64,000 nt of DNA from Psilocybe azurescens (Eukaryota; Basidiomycota; Agaricomycetes; Agaricales; Agrocybaceae): assembly GCA_023853785.1 (NCBI GenBank), contig JAJIRX010000533.1:620001-684000 (forward strand), in the 5' to 3' direction. The notes beneath the pieces were generated by a model that was not told the origin of the DNA, searched no databases, and was given only the letters and a program-made list of their open reading frames with translations. A program made the position numbers and the translations under genes. This document shows, piece by piece, positions 48,032 to 60,788 of this stretch (its first letter is position 1; each line of letters starts with the position of its first letter).

Positions 48032-51000
48032 GCAGCAATGGGGTTATTCTTTTAGACTCGCGGAATTTTGTCGAACGATCTCCGACAACACTGAAAATCT
48101 AACTAAAAGTTCGAAACAGACACAGATTGATTCCTGCTTTTAGAATGAATGAATGAAAAACATACGAATACAAGATATATCGTAGCGCCAATCTCTATGG
48201 TTTGATATCGTCTATAATGCGTGGACCTAGGTAGAGGTAGCAATGAAACCACTGCGACAAGTCAATGAATGCTGGAATCAATTACCGAGTGTGGTGTATG
48301 TACTATGCCTAGACGTCCAGGTTTATTCGGGGTGTGTGGTTATGTAATCTGGAGATAAAATATTTTCTTTGGGAAGGCATAAAAACTCCGCAATAACTTT
48401 ATCCAGACACGAATGTAGTAAATTATTCTGTCACTCTCAGCTCCAATTCTGTGAATAGCCATTTTCAGATATCCGCTGGCGAATAATAGCAAAGAATTAG
48501 AAAACGGACATAAGGATTCAGTTGATGGGTCTCAGTGCTTAATTGCAAGGGGCACCCAAAGGTTCGAGAATATATGCTGTTGCTCACAGAACACAGAAAT
48601 ATTTCCAAATTAAAATATTTCTCCGAGTCACTACGAATACCGATCTCATTGTTTTCTACTCCCCGAATCAGACGCCCGGCGGCCGTTAGCGCTCTGGAGC
48701 CTGGGCAATTGCTTTGCTGTTGCTCCTGGGCCATGGATCGTAGGATGCAATAAAAGCCCTCTTGATCTTTTCATTTACTAAGTGATTTCGCTATTGAGCC
48801 CTATATTTGAATTTATAAATGGTAGTTTTATTCATTCAGATCCAGATACCCCGCGGATCTCGTGTCACTTACCTTTTACCAAATGAGCGAGTTTATTCTG
48901 GCATGTCGAGCGAGGTACATAATGGGACTACTGTGAGCTAAGTCTTACATATTCCCTATCAGTACTCCTTATTTCTATCAACACCCTGGTAACAGACCAT
49001 ACGGGAGTAATATAATTTAGATTTTCTCTTGATCAATCATCAAATTGAATTGAGTGATACGTTGAGCCGTCTAAAATGCATAGAACTAAGAAAAAGTGTG
49101 TTCTGGCCGTTCTGCTTTGTTTCATTCTGGTACATCAACCATACACATATATGGGTGTGGCAAAGTAATACAAATTAGCCTATTTTTGGAACACTCTGAA
49201 CGAGTCGTTGATCTTGACCTTCCGAGGCCGTGGCGGCAAACCAGAGTTGTACAATCCGCTGCATGCGTCGTCGGAAGGAGCTTTGTGTCGGGAAGTAATG
49301 AAGTGAGGTTGACGTGAGTTTATTTTCTGTCCAGGATGGATCTCCGCCGTCGACATAGCCTCGACAGAAACAAGAACAGGATCTGGGCATGAATGTACCT
49401 CCGGACAATCCAAGCCACCCGTACAACGCGCTCATTTTCAACCATCCGAAATACGTCGTCGTTGAAAGAGAAAGCTATTGGTAATGAACATCCCAATGAC
49501 CATGGTATGTCAATCACCAGAAGCAGGTAACAAGAAATACAGTCGTGGCCAAGTAATGGGTGAAAACTCGATGAAACTCTACGAAGGCTCAGAATTGGTA
49601 TACTGGTGAACATCGTCGCCTGACAACAAAATCAGATCTGCGCAAAAACAGAAGCAGAGTAAGAAACAAGTAAAAAAACACACTGTTTCAAGAAATTATT
49701 CGAATCTGGAAATAATATCTGGTCCCAGAGTCAGGCCATGATATTTATGGTTCTTGGCTTGAAAGCTGGGCAGTTGTTAGGATATAGCCTATTCGCCAGA
49801 ACCGTGTCTTTTACTATGTAGCATGAATCAAGGAATCTAGTCAGTTCCGATGAGCTTGGTAAGAAAGTACTACTCTGCATGTGACCTGAATAGTGCCCGT
49901 GTACAATATTATTATACTGCCTGACGTACAGGGCCTGTAGTTGTTTTTAGATGATGCCGTCAATATCCATTTTTGTTGTTGATTTGGGACTTAAGCGCTA
50001 GAATTTGAAAATACTTTGTAGCTAAGACAAATTAGGAGGCCCCTCTACAAAATTAGGAAATATATCACTGGAACCCAAGAATCGAATGGGAAAAGCTACC
50101 TGACTGCATCTTGCAAATCGCCTGCATTCACGGATCCGGGTATGGTTAGCAGATACACTATCTCTCGAGATTCCGACAGGTACATTTATAATACCGACGA
50201 ATATAATTGGGTACGATGCAAAAGGTATCCAGTGGAAGAGAGTTGAGACCTCAAACTTCAGGAATAAGAGAGACAGCAGGTGCCAATGTCATCGCTTGCA
50301 CAAGCTGTCACTTTCAGCAAGTTGTCATGCATGGATGTGAGGTTGAATCCATGTTTTTGCGGTTGACGACGCATGTCATTCTTTCAAGTGGCGCAGAGTA
50401 AGCGCCGTGCAAATAGTGCATGGAGTAAGGTCGGGAATTTGAATGTCAAAATCAAAATCAAACACTTGACGGATCCGGCGAGTCAGCATCATAACTAGCA
50501 TCAATCAACATGGCCAAACAGTAGGACATTGAATGGTTCGCTGTGATATTCAAAATCACTTTATTACTGTTGATTATCCACATGAGGCCACGACAAATCC
50601 TGGCGAATCCTAAATACAACAACGGCTGCTTTATGGTACGGACTTGTTATTTATAGAATTTATGTTATCTCATCCTCATGAATACGTTTCGGTACAACGA
50701 TATCACTACATATCTCCTCCGACTGGTCTTCAGAACTGGCGTGACGGCCAACCTTTGAAGGCTCCATGTAGCGATTCATGATTAGATGTGTCTTCTTATC
50801 GCCCCAATTTCACGAACATACTCCAGGCTCTACTACTAGCAATCTGGGTCCCTGAAACTCTGTACATCTGCAAAGGTCACGATGCGACTTCAGCGACTTC
50901 AGCTGCATTGAAACTTGATCGCAACTATCTTTTTGCTTGTCATGCATCGACATGGTTGTCATATCATGCTCACCTTTCTGGTATGGCTTTTTCGGAATAC

Positions 51001-52056
51001 AGAGACTATGGTACTTGGCAACAGTGAGGTTCCAATTTAATACAGCAGTTGTTGTCGATGGCGGCTTTGCATGTATTCTTGTATTCTTACTATGATTCCG
51101 GTTGAGGTTGATGTCCCATACCTTCCCATTGCACCCATACTCTCCTTGCTGACTGTTCTCTGCCCTCTGCACGATATCCAAATATAGTGGCCGATCTTCG
51201 ATTTAAGATTCAGCCCGTCTACGAGATGTTTACTCTGTTCCAGGTCCGTTCTCGATCTTTACTGTATCGATGTGCTTTGTGGCTGACAATACTGCCCTCC
51301 AGGATACATGTTTTTCACAAATCCTTCATAAATACTTGTATATCGGTATGTGTGGCCTCAAATTTCCCCATATCGTGATGATGTCAATACTTTACCCCAC
51401 GAGGGTGAATGTTTTCTCCGACGGCAATGGGACTTACTCCCCGATTTTTTTCTGTGTATCATGCTTTGAATCTCGGGAGAGTATGGGCCCCCACTGCTTC
51501 CGTTGACACATGGCCTCCATTTGCCATTCGATTCATGATTTCACCGTTCTCTCCTCTCACTAAATGGACACAATTTCCATTTTGGGCGAGCGTGGACTTC
51601 TATTCTTATGTTTGCGGCCTTGTTTTGGAAGACTTTGCAAAGGGATCAGACGTTGCGGGTTGGCAAGCGATCTTGATTCTCGCATGAACTTCAATGGCAG
51701 ACACGCCTTATTTTACCTGATTTGGGAGACTTGGCGAATAGAAGAGCTATTTTTACTAGCAAGCCCTTGGCCTTCTGACTTAGCAGGCCAGACTATGGCG
51801 GTGCTTTGAAACTAGATACACTTGCGGATGTTACGCTTTGTTTGACCATGATAGATCTAACCACCTGTCACTCCTGTTCTAACAAACTACCCCCATTATC
51901 TATTATGCCCCCCACTTAGGTTCTGGAGTTTATCGGCCAGGAACACAATATCTGTCCAGATATAAAAGACCTTGACGAAATATCTTGCTACTTAACTACT
52001 CCTGTCTACCTCTCCTGTCTACCTCACCTTCCTGTTACCTTACATCTTCCTAGGAT
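48032..52056. other. Gene-poor stretch, 4.0 kb
   Basis: Many short frames on both strands (none above about 125 residues), no recognisable protein, domain, tRNA or transposon end. Slightly AT-rich. Ends in a good promoter, TATAAAAG at 51961-51968, for the gene at 52057. Decayed transposon sequence is possible but not demonstrable by eye. Confidence 0.4.
51961..51968 (+). promoter_or_regulatory. TATA box of the MOCOS-like gene
   Basis: TATAAAAG, 96 bp upstream of the ATG at 52057, followed by a pyrimidine-rich leader with repeated CCTGTCTACCTC. Confidence 0.6.
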
Positions 52057-54146
52057 ATGCGCAACTCTAAAACTCATCTAAATGGCTCGGCCTCTTCTAA
52101 AGGGCATGGTTTATCTCATAAACGCTCTGGCTTTCTATCTCGAATCAGCCTTGGATGCGCGTCTGTGAATTCTTTCGACAGCGACGAATTTTCGCCGGAA
52201 GTGTCCAAGCTGGTCAACGAAAAGACGATCTCGGTCGATCACCTCTATCAACCGCGCACATTTGTTTCTTCCGTTGCATACGCACCGGTCACAGCATATT
52301 TGGACTCAAATGAAGAAGAAAAAGCGTTTGAAGCCTTTCTTCAGGAGTATCCAGGTGAGGTTGCATTAACCTTGGTATCTTCATCTCGGAGCTCATTTCG
52401 CGTCAGAGTATCAACTGACCTGGATACTGGATACTCTTCGCCGTACCGACTTTGCTCGGCTCGAACGTGCAGGCGAAACCTACGTCGACTATATGGGCGG
52501 ATCTCTCTACCCGGAGAGTCTAATCAGGGCCCATACCGATTTTTTGAACGGCAGCATTCTCGGAAACACACATTCTGTCAGCAATACGTGAGTATATGCA
52601 CTTTTTACAATTCGGGTTTCATTCTAATATACGAATGCATTCTAGTTCCAAATTGTCCTTAAAATGTGCAGATGATGCACGTCAAGCCGTATTATCACAC
52701 TTCAAGGCCTCATCGGACTATACGGTGGTGTTCACGGCCAACGCCAGTGGGGCGTTGAAGCTAGTAGCGGAGGCTTATCCCTTTACACAGGGGAGTAGCC
52801 TAGTTCTCGGAGCCGATGCCCACAACAGCGTATGTAGACATTCTTAATCTTGGCTTCAACGTCACCTTCACTCGTTGACATATTAATTTAGGTCCATGGA
52901 ATTCGAGAATTCGCAAAGTTTAAGAACGCTGAGGTAGCGTATATACCTTCGACTTCTCGTGGGGGCTTCGACGTCCCGACAGCAAAGGTAAATTGAAGTT
53001 GCTTCGACTCGAAAGAGCGAATTATCACTAATCATAACATCAGAACATCTTACTTCAGAATCGCCCGAGATCTAAGGATGCATCACCAAGCCTGTTTATC
53101 CAGACAAGCCAGTCAAATATTACAAACAGTAAAACACCTCTTTCCATGACGGAATATGCTGCGTCGCTCGGGTATCACGTTGTTGTGGACGGCGCCGCAC
53201 TAGCCCCAACCTCCATCGTCAATATCTCAGAATATCCAATCGACGCAATGGCTGTATCATTCTACAAAATGTTCGGCTACCCCACAGGCGTTGGCGCCTT
53301 AATCGTTAAGAAGTCCTTTTTGGCTCAGTTGAGGCGCCCCTGGTTTGCGGGGGCACTGTGGACGTAGTTCAAGTTCCTGGTAACATAATGACACGAGCAC
53401 ATGAAATGCACGAGCAATTTGAGGTATGCCTGTCATCTTTTGATTAATGAACTCGGGCCAGGCTAACTTCGGCGCTTATTCCTAGGATGGAACTATCAAT
53501 TATCTCCAATTATCAGCCATTACAAATGGACTGCGCTTCTTATCTGCTTACTTACCCTTTTTACCTCTTCGGTTATCTTCGCTTATTTTTCATCTGACAT
53601 CGACGCTGTCCAAAATTCGACATGACAGTTCCGGACGGCCTGTAGTACAGATTCTGTCCCGAGCACCTACCAAAAGGCTTCGTTCTGTTGGTGATCAGTC
53701 AGATGCAGGTTCCATTCTGGCACTGCTTTTCTTCAACGTACGTACTAGAGCTTCCATTCTTCCAATCTATCATTGACAATCCGCGCCCCACACCACAGCC
53801 TTCTGGAGAGATGCTCCCTAATTCGTTCATTGAATACGCGGCATCAACACAAAATATATCCTTACGAACGGGCTGCATGTGCAATCCCGGAGGTGCAGCG
53901 GCTATTCTAGATATAGTGGAAGAGATGGGCCGCCTCTATCCCGGCGTCACTCTACAAGACTTTGAAGACAAAATGGGGAGAGAGCTCGGAGTTGTAAGGA
54001 TCAGTCTTGGAATCGCGACTAATTTTCATGACGCGTGGCGGGTCACCCAATTTGTGGCCTCGATCGGGAACGAATTCATGCGCCAGAAATTATGGAAGCA
54101 ATGGGAAGCTACCCGTTCCGAGATAGGTCATGGTCACGCCTCTTAG
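52057..54146 (+). CDS. Molybdenum cofactor sulfurase-like PLP enzyme (class V aminotransferase fold)
   Basis: About 550 residues. It resembles the N-terminal NifS-like part of MoCo sulfurase, which moves sulfur from cysteine, but has no MOSC domain. Start MRNSKTHLNGSASSKGHGLS. Motifs: YVDYMGGSLYPESLIRAH, LGNTHSVSNT, VVFTANASGALKLVAEAYPF, LGADAHNSVHGIREFA, VVVDGAALAPTSIV, then AMAVSFYKMFGYPTGVGALI with the PLP Lys, and SLRTGCMCNPGGAA with the conserved Cys. Introns at about 52354-52408, 52590-52646, 52831-52891, 52989-53042, 53423-53486 and 53740-53803 join in frame. One break: WFAG-GTVDVVQVPGNI needs one more G in the G5 run at 53349-53353; as given, a stop follows at once. Stop TAG at 54144-54146. 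Whether it sulfurates MoCo or acts on another substrate is open. Confidence 0.85.
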
Positions 54147-54337
54147 ATGTTTCGCGTGCTACATGTATTTTTTGGTGGTCTTTCATCTGGATGAAACACA
54201 TATATAAAGCCCTTCTTTTCGAGACATATTTTTGTACTATTTTTTTACTTATTTTGTTGTAATATCTTATAGTGAAAGCTAATTATTGGAATCGCTTTTT
54301 CTTTGACTTCGTTAGACTTGGATATCTATTGCCCAGA

Positions 54338-56719
54338 TCAAACTTCTCTTTTGGCCACTTTGACGATCAAAGGAAGATATCGTGTCTTCTTGACATGTCC
54401 TTCAATTGTGGGTGTCATAACCAAACACGCTTCTCTGCGCACCATCTTCGCTTCTGGTGTTACAGAAAACTCAAAGTTGCCGATAAGTTCCACAAGGAAT
54501 GCCTGAATTTCCAGAACAGCGAACCGCCATCCTATGCAAGACCTAAATAGACTCTAATTAAGATGTTGAGATCAATGCAACGAATTACGTGCTTACCGTA
54601 CTCCTCCAGAGAAGGTAAGACTGTTAAACCAGACGACTTCAGTATCCAATCATGAAAAACACATCAAGTCAATTAAAGCTTACGATTTCCCGTATACACC
54701 GACGGTAACAGTTTTTTCGATCCTACCTGGCGTCAGCCAACGGTCAGGGTCGTACATATGTGAATCCGGGCCAAAGATGGTCTTGTTCCTACGGCGCTAA
54801 GTCAGCACCTTCAAGAGACGAGAGAAACGGTGATCAACGGACCTATTAAAGCCATTGATCGATAGTGTGATTTTCGTGCCTTTGGGAACCATGATTTCAT
54901 TAATTAAATTTCCAGAGCGCGTTGTAATCGGCGTCGAAAGCGGAATGATTTCATCTTTTGTGGGTTCCCGGAAAATTGCATAGGCTGCGGGATGGATACG
55001 GAGGGACTCCTGTGGGTGTTTGTGTTCAAGCTCGCGGGCTTCTCGGTGCTAATTAGTTCGGGCATCATACCTTGAGTACTGCCGTGAGATAAGGCATGTC
55101 CTCAAAGTCACTAGCAGAAAATTGTGTATTCCCTCGGGCTTTGACGTCGCGCTCCTTCTGGTGAATTTCCCGACGAAGTTTATCTTGTACATCCGGATGG
55201 AGCGCAAGTTCCAACAAGGTCCAGGTTAAACTAGTCGCAGTCGTCTCAAATCCAGCAAGAAGCATTGTCCTGTTCGCATAAGGTCAAGCACGATCTGGAA
55301 AGATGATGAAAAACATACCTCATCTGGGCTACCATCTCATCTTCGGACATCCTGGTCTTCTCGTTTTCAGATTCATTTGCTCGTACTGTGGGAGAGGCTG
55401 TGAGGTTGTCGATAAGGGTGCATTTCTGGGCAGGACTTGCCTAATAAGCTCATGACGTCACGACTTCCGTTATCGCGATATTTGGCAGTAATCACATCCT
55501 TCGCCACCTTCGTAGCCACTACGGAGGCATTTATCAAAAGTTGCTGTCTTGGATTCGGTGTGCTGCTTTTAAAACACGAGAGCAGTCTTGGGAACTTAAC
55601 GAGATTCATAGCTTGCTTGTAAAGTTCGCGTGTGGATATTTGTCCAAAAGCATACAAACTATACCCGAAACTGGTAAGACTCTTCTGCCGGGCTAGAAAT
55701 CGTTATTGAATAATACCATAGGTTTGTGTAGGTCTTTCCCAGTTCGTTATTGCCATTTTCAAGGATGTCGAAGCGGTAATCGAAAGCAGCTAGATATGGT
55801 GTACAGTAGATAATCCGACAATTAGCGTTATGACGATTTGCAATAGCCTGAAGAAGTTCGCACCAGCACCCATGGCATCTAGAGTTGCCCTGGCAATCCA
55901 GTCAGACACGTCCAGAACTGACTCTTGGCTTGCAGATAGATCAACTATATCTTTCCATTTGTGAACAACCTAATAGATAGAGGGACATAAGAAGGCATGC
56001 CACAGCATCGAGTGGGTTCTTGAAAATACTCACTTTGCATGCATGAGAGAAAAACAATGGTACCAGGTCTTTGCTTTCTTTGTTACCGAAGGCAGGCATC
56101 ATAATTTTTCTATGCCTCTTATGGACAAGGCCTGTGAATACCCTATCAGCGCAAGTTAAGCGGCTCTTTCGGCAAGATGTACATACCTTCAGCCCAAACG
56201 ATTCCCATGCCTGAAAGTAGAGCAGAGATGGCTCTGCGCTCAGGTGGCTTGACGAATCTATATGCCGCAGTATGTAGGATAAACTGGAGAGCTTTAGGAT
56301 CCGAAATCAAGAGATGGTCTTGCTGTGTTATAAATATACATTGAGCTTCGATGGCTAGGTCCAAAGCAGGCCTTTGATCTCACACCAAAATAGCCTTTGT
56401 ATTTGACAACATCACCGAACTGTTCTTGCCACACGCAGTCAATCTAGCACGCACATTCTCATGAGTTTTCCAATGACTACACAGATTTCGAAACATCAAA
56501 ACCTACTTCTCCTGCTTGGCTTTGTAAGTATTGTCGAAGATTTCCTGTTAATTCATCAGTTTCTGCTTGAACTTGTCGGAAGGACACTCATACCTATGAT
56601 AAACGACTCTGATGGAGGTCCTGCTATTTTGGAAAGGGATATACGAGAAAATCTTTGATATAATCGATATGCAATGGCGAGAATACCAAAAAAGTCAAGA
56701 TCAGCAATGGTAGCGCCAT
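54338..56719 (-). CDS. Cytochrome P450 monooxygenase
   Basis: Membrane-anchored haem monooxygenase. ATG at 56719 gives MALPLLILTF, an N-terminal anchor; one T missing from the T6 run (minus strand, 56688-56693) separates it from GILAIAYRLYQRFSRISLSK. Motifs: DPKALQFILHTAAYRFVKPP and LLSGMGIVWAEG, the oxygen-binding AGFETTATSLTW, ExxR in ESLRIHPAAYAIFREP, PDRW, and the haem-thiolate loop FSGGVR/SCIGWRFAVLEIQAF, split by an intron. Stop at 54338-54340 after KVAKREV. About ten introns. The family resembles expanded agaricomycete CYPs (CYP5150/CYP512-like); substrate unknown. Minus-strand TATAAATC lies about 50 bp upstream. The neighbouring MOCOS-like enzyme ends tail to tail 191 bp away; no cluster is implied. 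Confidence 0.87.
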
Positions 56720-56766
56720 TCTGAAGAAGAGTGGGTCAGAAGATGTGACGGTGAAAATAATGCTGG

Positions 56767-56776
56767 GATTTATAGG
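56767..56776 (-). promoter_or_regulatory. TATA box of the P450 gene
   Basis: CCTATAAATC on the minus strand about 50 bp upstream of the ATG at 56719. Confidence 0.5.
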
Positions 56777-57214
56777 CATTTTCTAGCGGAGAGAGAAAAA
56801 TAGCATCGTCTCATTCGTGCCGGAAACTGCACATTGATAGTAACATGAGGCGTCTGTCATGGATTAAGTTTACCGGCCGCCCTGGCGTTGTGAAGTTTCT
56901 ACGTGAAGGTTTTTTTGGTACATGCGAATGACACAGCTTGGATTATATGCCTCGGAGATCAAAAGGAGAATATTGGATGGATGAGGATATAAGGACGCTT
57001 CGTGAGAAACAGGAACGCATTACGGTCTGTTGATTAACTGAAGATGTATTTGACATCCGGCTAGATGAAGAGTCCAAAAACCTGTAGTCGAGCCGCCGTG
57101 CTGTATCATAAAAAGACCGTTTGTTCAGATTCATTGTAGAGCATAAAGTTTGAATGATGGGAAAACCGACGAGAGGTTACTAAAGATCTGGCAGGAGTTC
57201 TTGATAGCCTTAGG

Positions 57215-57559
57215 TCACCAAGAGAAATCTGTGGTGACTATAGAGTGACAGCCAAGAGTTTCAGAGATGAACAGAATTCCAGTGGGCAAAATCTCCAAAC
57301 CGAGAGTAAAAGCTCCCAGATAAGAGCTTTGACCACTCAAAAGAGTCGCAAAGAGATACAAGAGGATACCGTAATGATGGATACGCCCCATTTTCACAGT
57401 AGGTCTTGACGGTTCAGGTTCTAGTAATCCTGGGAGTGTTATAATGGTTATATGTGGATAAGTATCAGATAACAGCATCGTGGAGGCTGAAGTATGTTTG
57501 ACCAAAAATTGTTCGGATTCGGCGACTCGGCTTGTTAGATTGTGAGCGGCACGTGCCAT
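57215..57559 (-). CDS. Possible small membrane protein
   Basis: A weak call. Uninterrupted frame of 115 codons from the ATG at 57559 (MARAAHNLTSRVAESEQFLV) to TGA at 57215. The first half is polar; the second half has two hydrophobic runs separated by SGQSS: GILLYLFATLL and GAFTLGLEILPTGILF. It sits in the 938-bp gap between the divergent P450 and Uso1 genes, 99 bp from the Uso1 ATG. I recognise no family; chance cannot be excluded. Confidence 0.3.
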   Translation of the reverse strand: MARAAHNLTSRVAESEQFLVKHTSASTMLLSDTYPHITIITLPGLLEPEPSRPTVKMGRIHHYGILLYLFATLLSGQSSYLGAFTLGLEILPTGILFISETLGCHSIVTTDFSW

Positions 57560-57657
57560 GTGGTTAAGCGAGTCTCGCCATCGTATTGAGTCGCATCTGC
57601 GGCCATCCTTGGGCCACACTACCAGATACCCTCTGTGTCTTTAAAGACCTCGAATCG

Positions 57658-60600
57658 ATGGAGTTCTTCTCTCAAACATATGTCGCCCTCCGTGGTCCTA
57701 CTGGGGCACCACAAACCGCCACGGACACCATTAGTAGACTCAGCGACCGACTTTCTCCTGCAACTCTACTCGCAGACAGACGAGCAGCCGTATTGGCTCT
57801 GAAGGGACTTTCGCGCGATTGCAAGCAAGATGTTGGGGAAAGGGCACTCTCCGGACTCCTTGACGCTTTATTCAACGACGCTGAGGTTGATTCTGACATA
57901 GGTAAAGCAATTCTGGAAACCCTGGATGTGCTTTGCGATACCGAAGATGTGACGCCTGGAAGTAGAGAGCTGGGTTTCAAACACACCGACGCGGTTGTTG
58001 CGTCGGAAAAGACCACACACTTTCTATTCGCTCTACTTGCAGACAACACTTTTTATACCCGATTCGCAACTTTGCAATTTCTTACTACCCTGCTACAAAA
58101 CCGACGACAAGTTATCCAAAGTTATTTCCTGACAGCACCTGCAGGTCCAGGTAGCATCATTTCCGTGCTAGAAGATAAACGGGAGATTATTCGAAATGGT
58201 AAGTTGAACACGCGTTGCTTCTCGTTCACTGCAAACGTGTCCAAGGATGTCAACGGTATTCTAGTCCTTATCAAAACTTACATCTGGCTTTAGAGGCAAT
58301 TACTATGGTTCAAGCCCTTATATCTCAAAGTCCTGATATCCAGAAAGTTCTCGCCTTTGAAGGTGCATTCGAAAAACTATTCAATACCGTTACTCAAGAA
58401 GGAGGAGTCGATGGCGGCCTAGTTGCCCAGGGCGCGTTAACCTGTGTCGACAATCTGCTGCGCTTTAATAATTCAAATCAGGTACTCCTGGTCAAAGTCG
58501 ACCAAAACAACCATGTTCTTATTCTTCTATTACGCAGAGCTATTTTCGAGAAACAGCTCTACCGCCAGTCCTGTGCGCCCTCCTTCAATTTCCGGTATCA
58601 TTGGATGTTCAAACAACGGCCCCCCAAGAATTTGCTTTGCAGTTCTGGGATGATCAGAAGCGAGCCAATACGTCCCTCATTGTTGGCATAATGGGTATGC
58701 TCAGCAGCTCAAAAGGAAATGGGGTATGTTTGTCAATTTTGCATCTCATTTTACATCAAGTAACATAAAGAATTTAGGTACAAGAAACTCTGCCGTTTAC
58801 ACGATGTCTCGTTGAAATGGCTCTGGCATCAAATGCGCCTACATCCCTAAAAAATCCAGGTAAGATAAATGAAAAAGTCAGGGTTGCAAAGTTTGTTAAC
58901 TCATTCCAGGCCCTTCGACTTTTACCTACCAACATCAACTTTCCCTTGTCCGAGATATCTTTAACGCCATACGTACCTGTGCCTGATACCAATGGGGAAG
59001 AATGGGATCGGTTAGAGTTGGCATCTGCTTTGGATGCTCTAGTTGAATTGGCTGTTCATGGAGAGTATAATGGCTTGGATGCTGTAAAGCGAAGCAAAGA
59101 AAGTCTCGAATTGCGTACAGCGGCTGCTGGTGTTTTTGAGGTATGATGTTCGCCGTAATTATTTGAAAAAGAAACTCAAGACTCAACAGAATTTCGTTCG
59201 TAAAGATGAAATTCGACAAGCCATCGTCCAGGCAATGCTCCCACCTGAGGATTCTGGTAATACTTCGTGATTATTTGGTCATCATTTGTTCTAAATGCAA
59301 GCGTTGCAGGTCCACCACAGCCTTCAAGATCAACTCCACTTTTACATGCACTAGCATCACCGCCCAATACCGCATCTGTACTGGATCCTGCGGATGTAAC
59401 CTCCACCCATATAGCGACTCTCATGTTCTCACATCTCCTTCGATCTTCACCTCGCGCGAAGGCATCGGCCAGGCTCATTATACCTGGCCCCTTGCAAGCA
59501 ACACATGATCAAAATTTGAACTTTTTCGTACCAGCTGATGGTGCTCCTCTCGAACCTGCAAAAGCAGAGCCACAAGATGAAGACGAACCCCAAACCTTGC
59601 TACAAATACTCACCGAAAATCTTTCGTTAGCCCTTCTTTCTCGATCCAGAGCAAACACAACGGAAAGAGAAGCAAGAGAGTGGGACCGGTATGTGGTTGG
59701 TTATCTGTGCTTGCTCTCGCAGTGGTTATGGGAAGACCCCAAGTCTGTTAAGGACTTCTTGGATGCAGGAGGCCTCGGGGTTGTGAGTAATTATTCTCAG
59801 TATAATGGTTAATTTTTTGATTAATTGCCGAATCTATAGCTTGTGGAGCCAATTAATCAGACATCAGAGGTCGATTCCGTTGTCCCAGGACTCTGCGCCT
59901 TCCTTCTCGGAATCTGCTATGAATACAACCGTGAACCAGGTGAGATTACAAGGTATGTGTAGTCAACAATTCCGCTCCATCATCATTGGGTAGTTAATGT
60001 GGAGAAAAACAGGTCCACTATTCATCCTATCATAAGCCGTTTGAGTGTCGATATGTTGATCGGGCAAATGGCACGGTTTCGAGAAGACGAAAGGTTCAAG
60101 GCAGTAGGGCCAGATTCTATCGTCCTCTCTTTCCCTCCTCCAAGCTTGCAGCCATCCTCAAAACCTGCAGCTGGAACACCAGAGGAAGGAGAGATCTGGT
60201 TCGATTGGGCTTTTGTCGACTTCTGGAAATCCAATTATTGTGAGGACATTTATGTAAGTATTGAAGTAAGCCTTCTAATACTTCCCCACAGACACCGTGC
60301 AACGCGGGTTCTCCACTGATCCTGATCAACTGGCATCTTCGTCCGGTATGTATTGTAAGGGGTGATCTTTCTGGATACTCATCTCCTTTTAGGACAAAGC
60401 GCGGAGGCTGCTATGCTCATCGCGTCTCTCCGAGATGTCATTCGCCAGCAATCCGGTGAAATAGAATCTCTCCAAAAGCGATTGAAGGATGTCAACGATG
60501 TCGGGTCTCAGGTAATTGCAAAACTCCACACCTGTTACCGCTGGTCACTCAAAATATATCAAATAGGTCGCTGATCTCCAGAAACAGGTCGAGTCGCTAC

Positions 60601-60788
60601 AATCACAGCTTACTAGCTCCCAAGTCAAGCGGAAGGACGTAGAAAAAGAACAGGAAGATCTGTTAGTTCTTCTTGACGAAGTGACGAGTAAACGACGGAA
60701 GGACAAGGCACGTCTGCGAGAAGCAGGCTTGGAAGTGTCTGACGATGAGGCTGAAGATGAAGATGAGGAGGAGGATGAGGAGGATTAA
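57658..60788 (+). CDS. USO1: Vesicle tethering protein Uso1/p115
   Basis: Golgi tether for ER-derived vesicles. The ATG at 57658 gives MEFFSQTYVALRGPTGAPQT. The armadillo head shows ISRLSDRLSPATLLADRRAA, VLALKGLSRDCKQDVGERAL, IQKVLAFEGAFEKLFNTVTQ, LTCVDNLLRF, APQEFALQFWDDQKRANTSL, PYVPVPDTNGEEWDRLELAS, VGYLCLLSQWLWEDPKSVKD, FLLGICYEYNREPGEITR and DMLIGQMARFREDERFKAVG. A short coiled coil (LRDVIRQQSGEIESLQKRLK; VADLQKQVESLQSQL) follows, ending in an acidic tail (DEEEDEED). It is much shorter in its coil than yeast Uso1, nearer animal p115. About ten introns. One break: the A6 run at 58849-58854 seems to hold one base too many (APTSLK-QALRLLPTNINF). Divergent from the P450 gene. Confidence 0.9.

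Noticed and set aside
50080..50200. tRNA-like B-box near 50085
   Set aside because: The matching A-box, acceptor stem and anticodon arm cannot be drawn.
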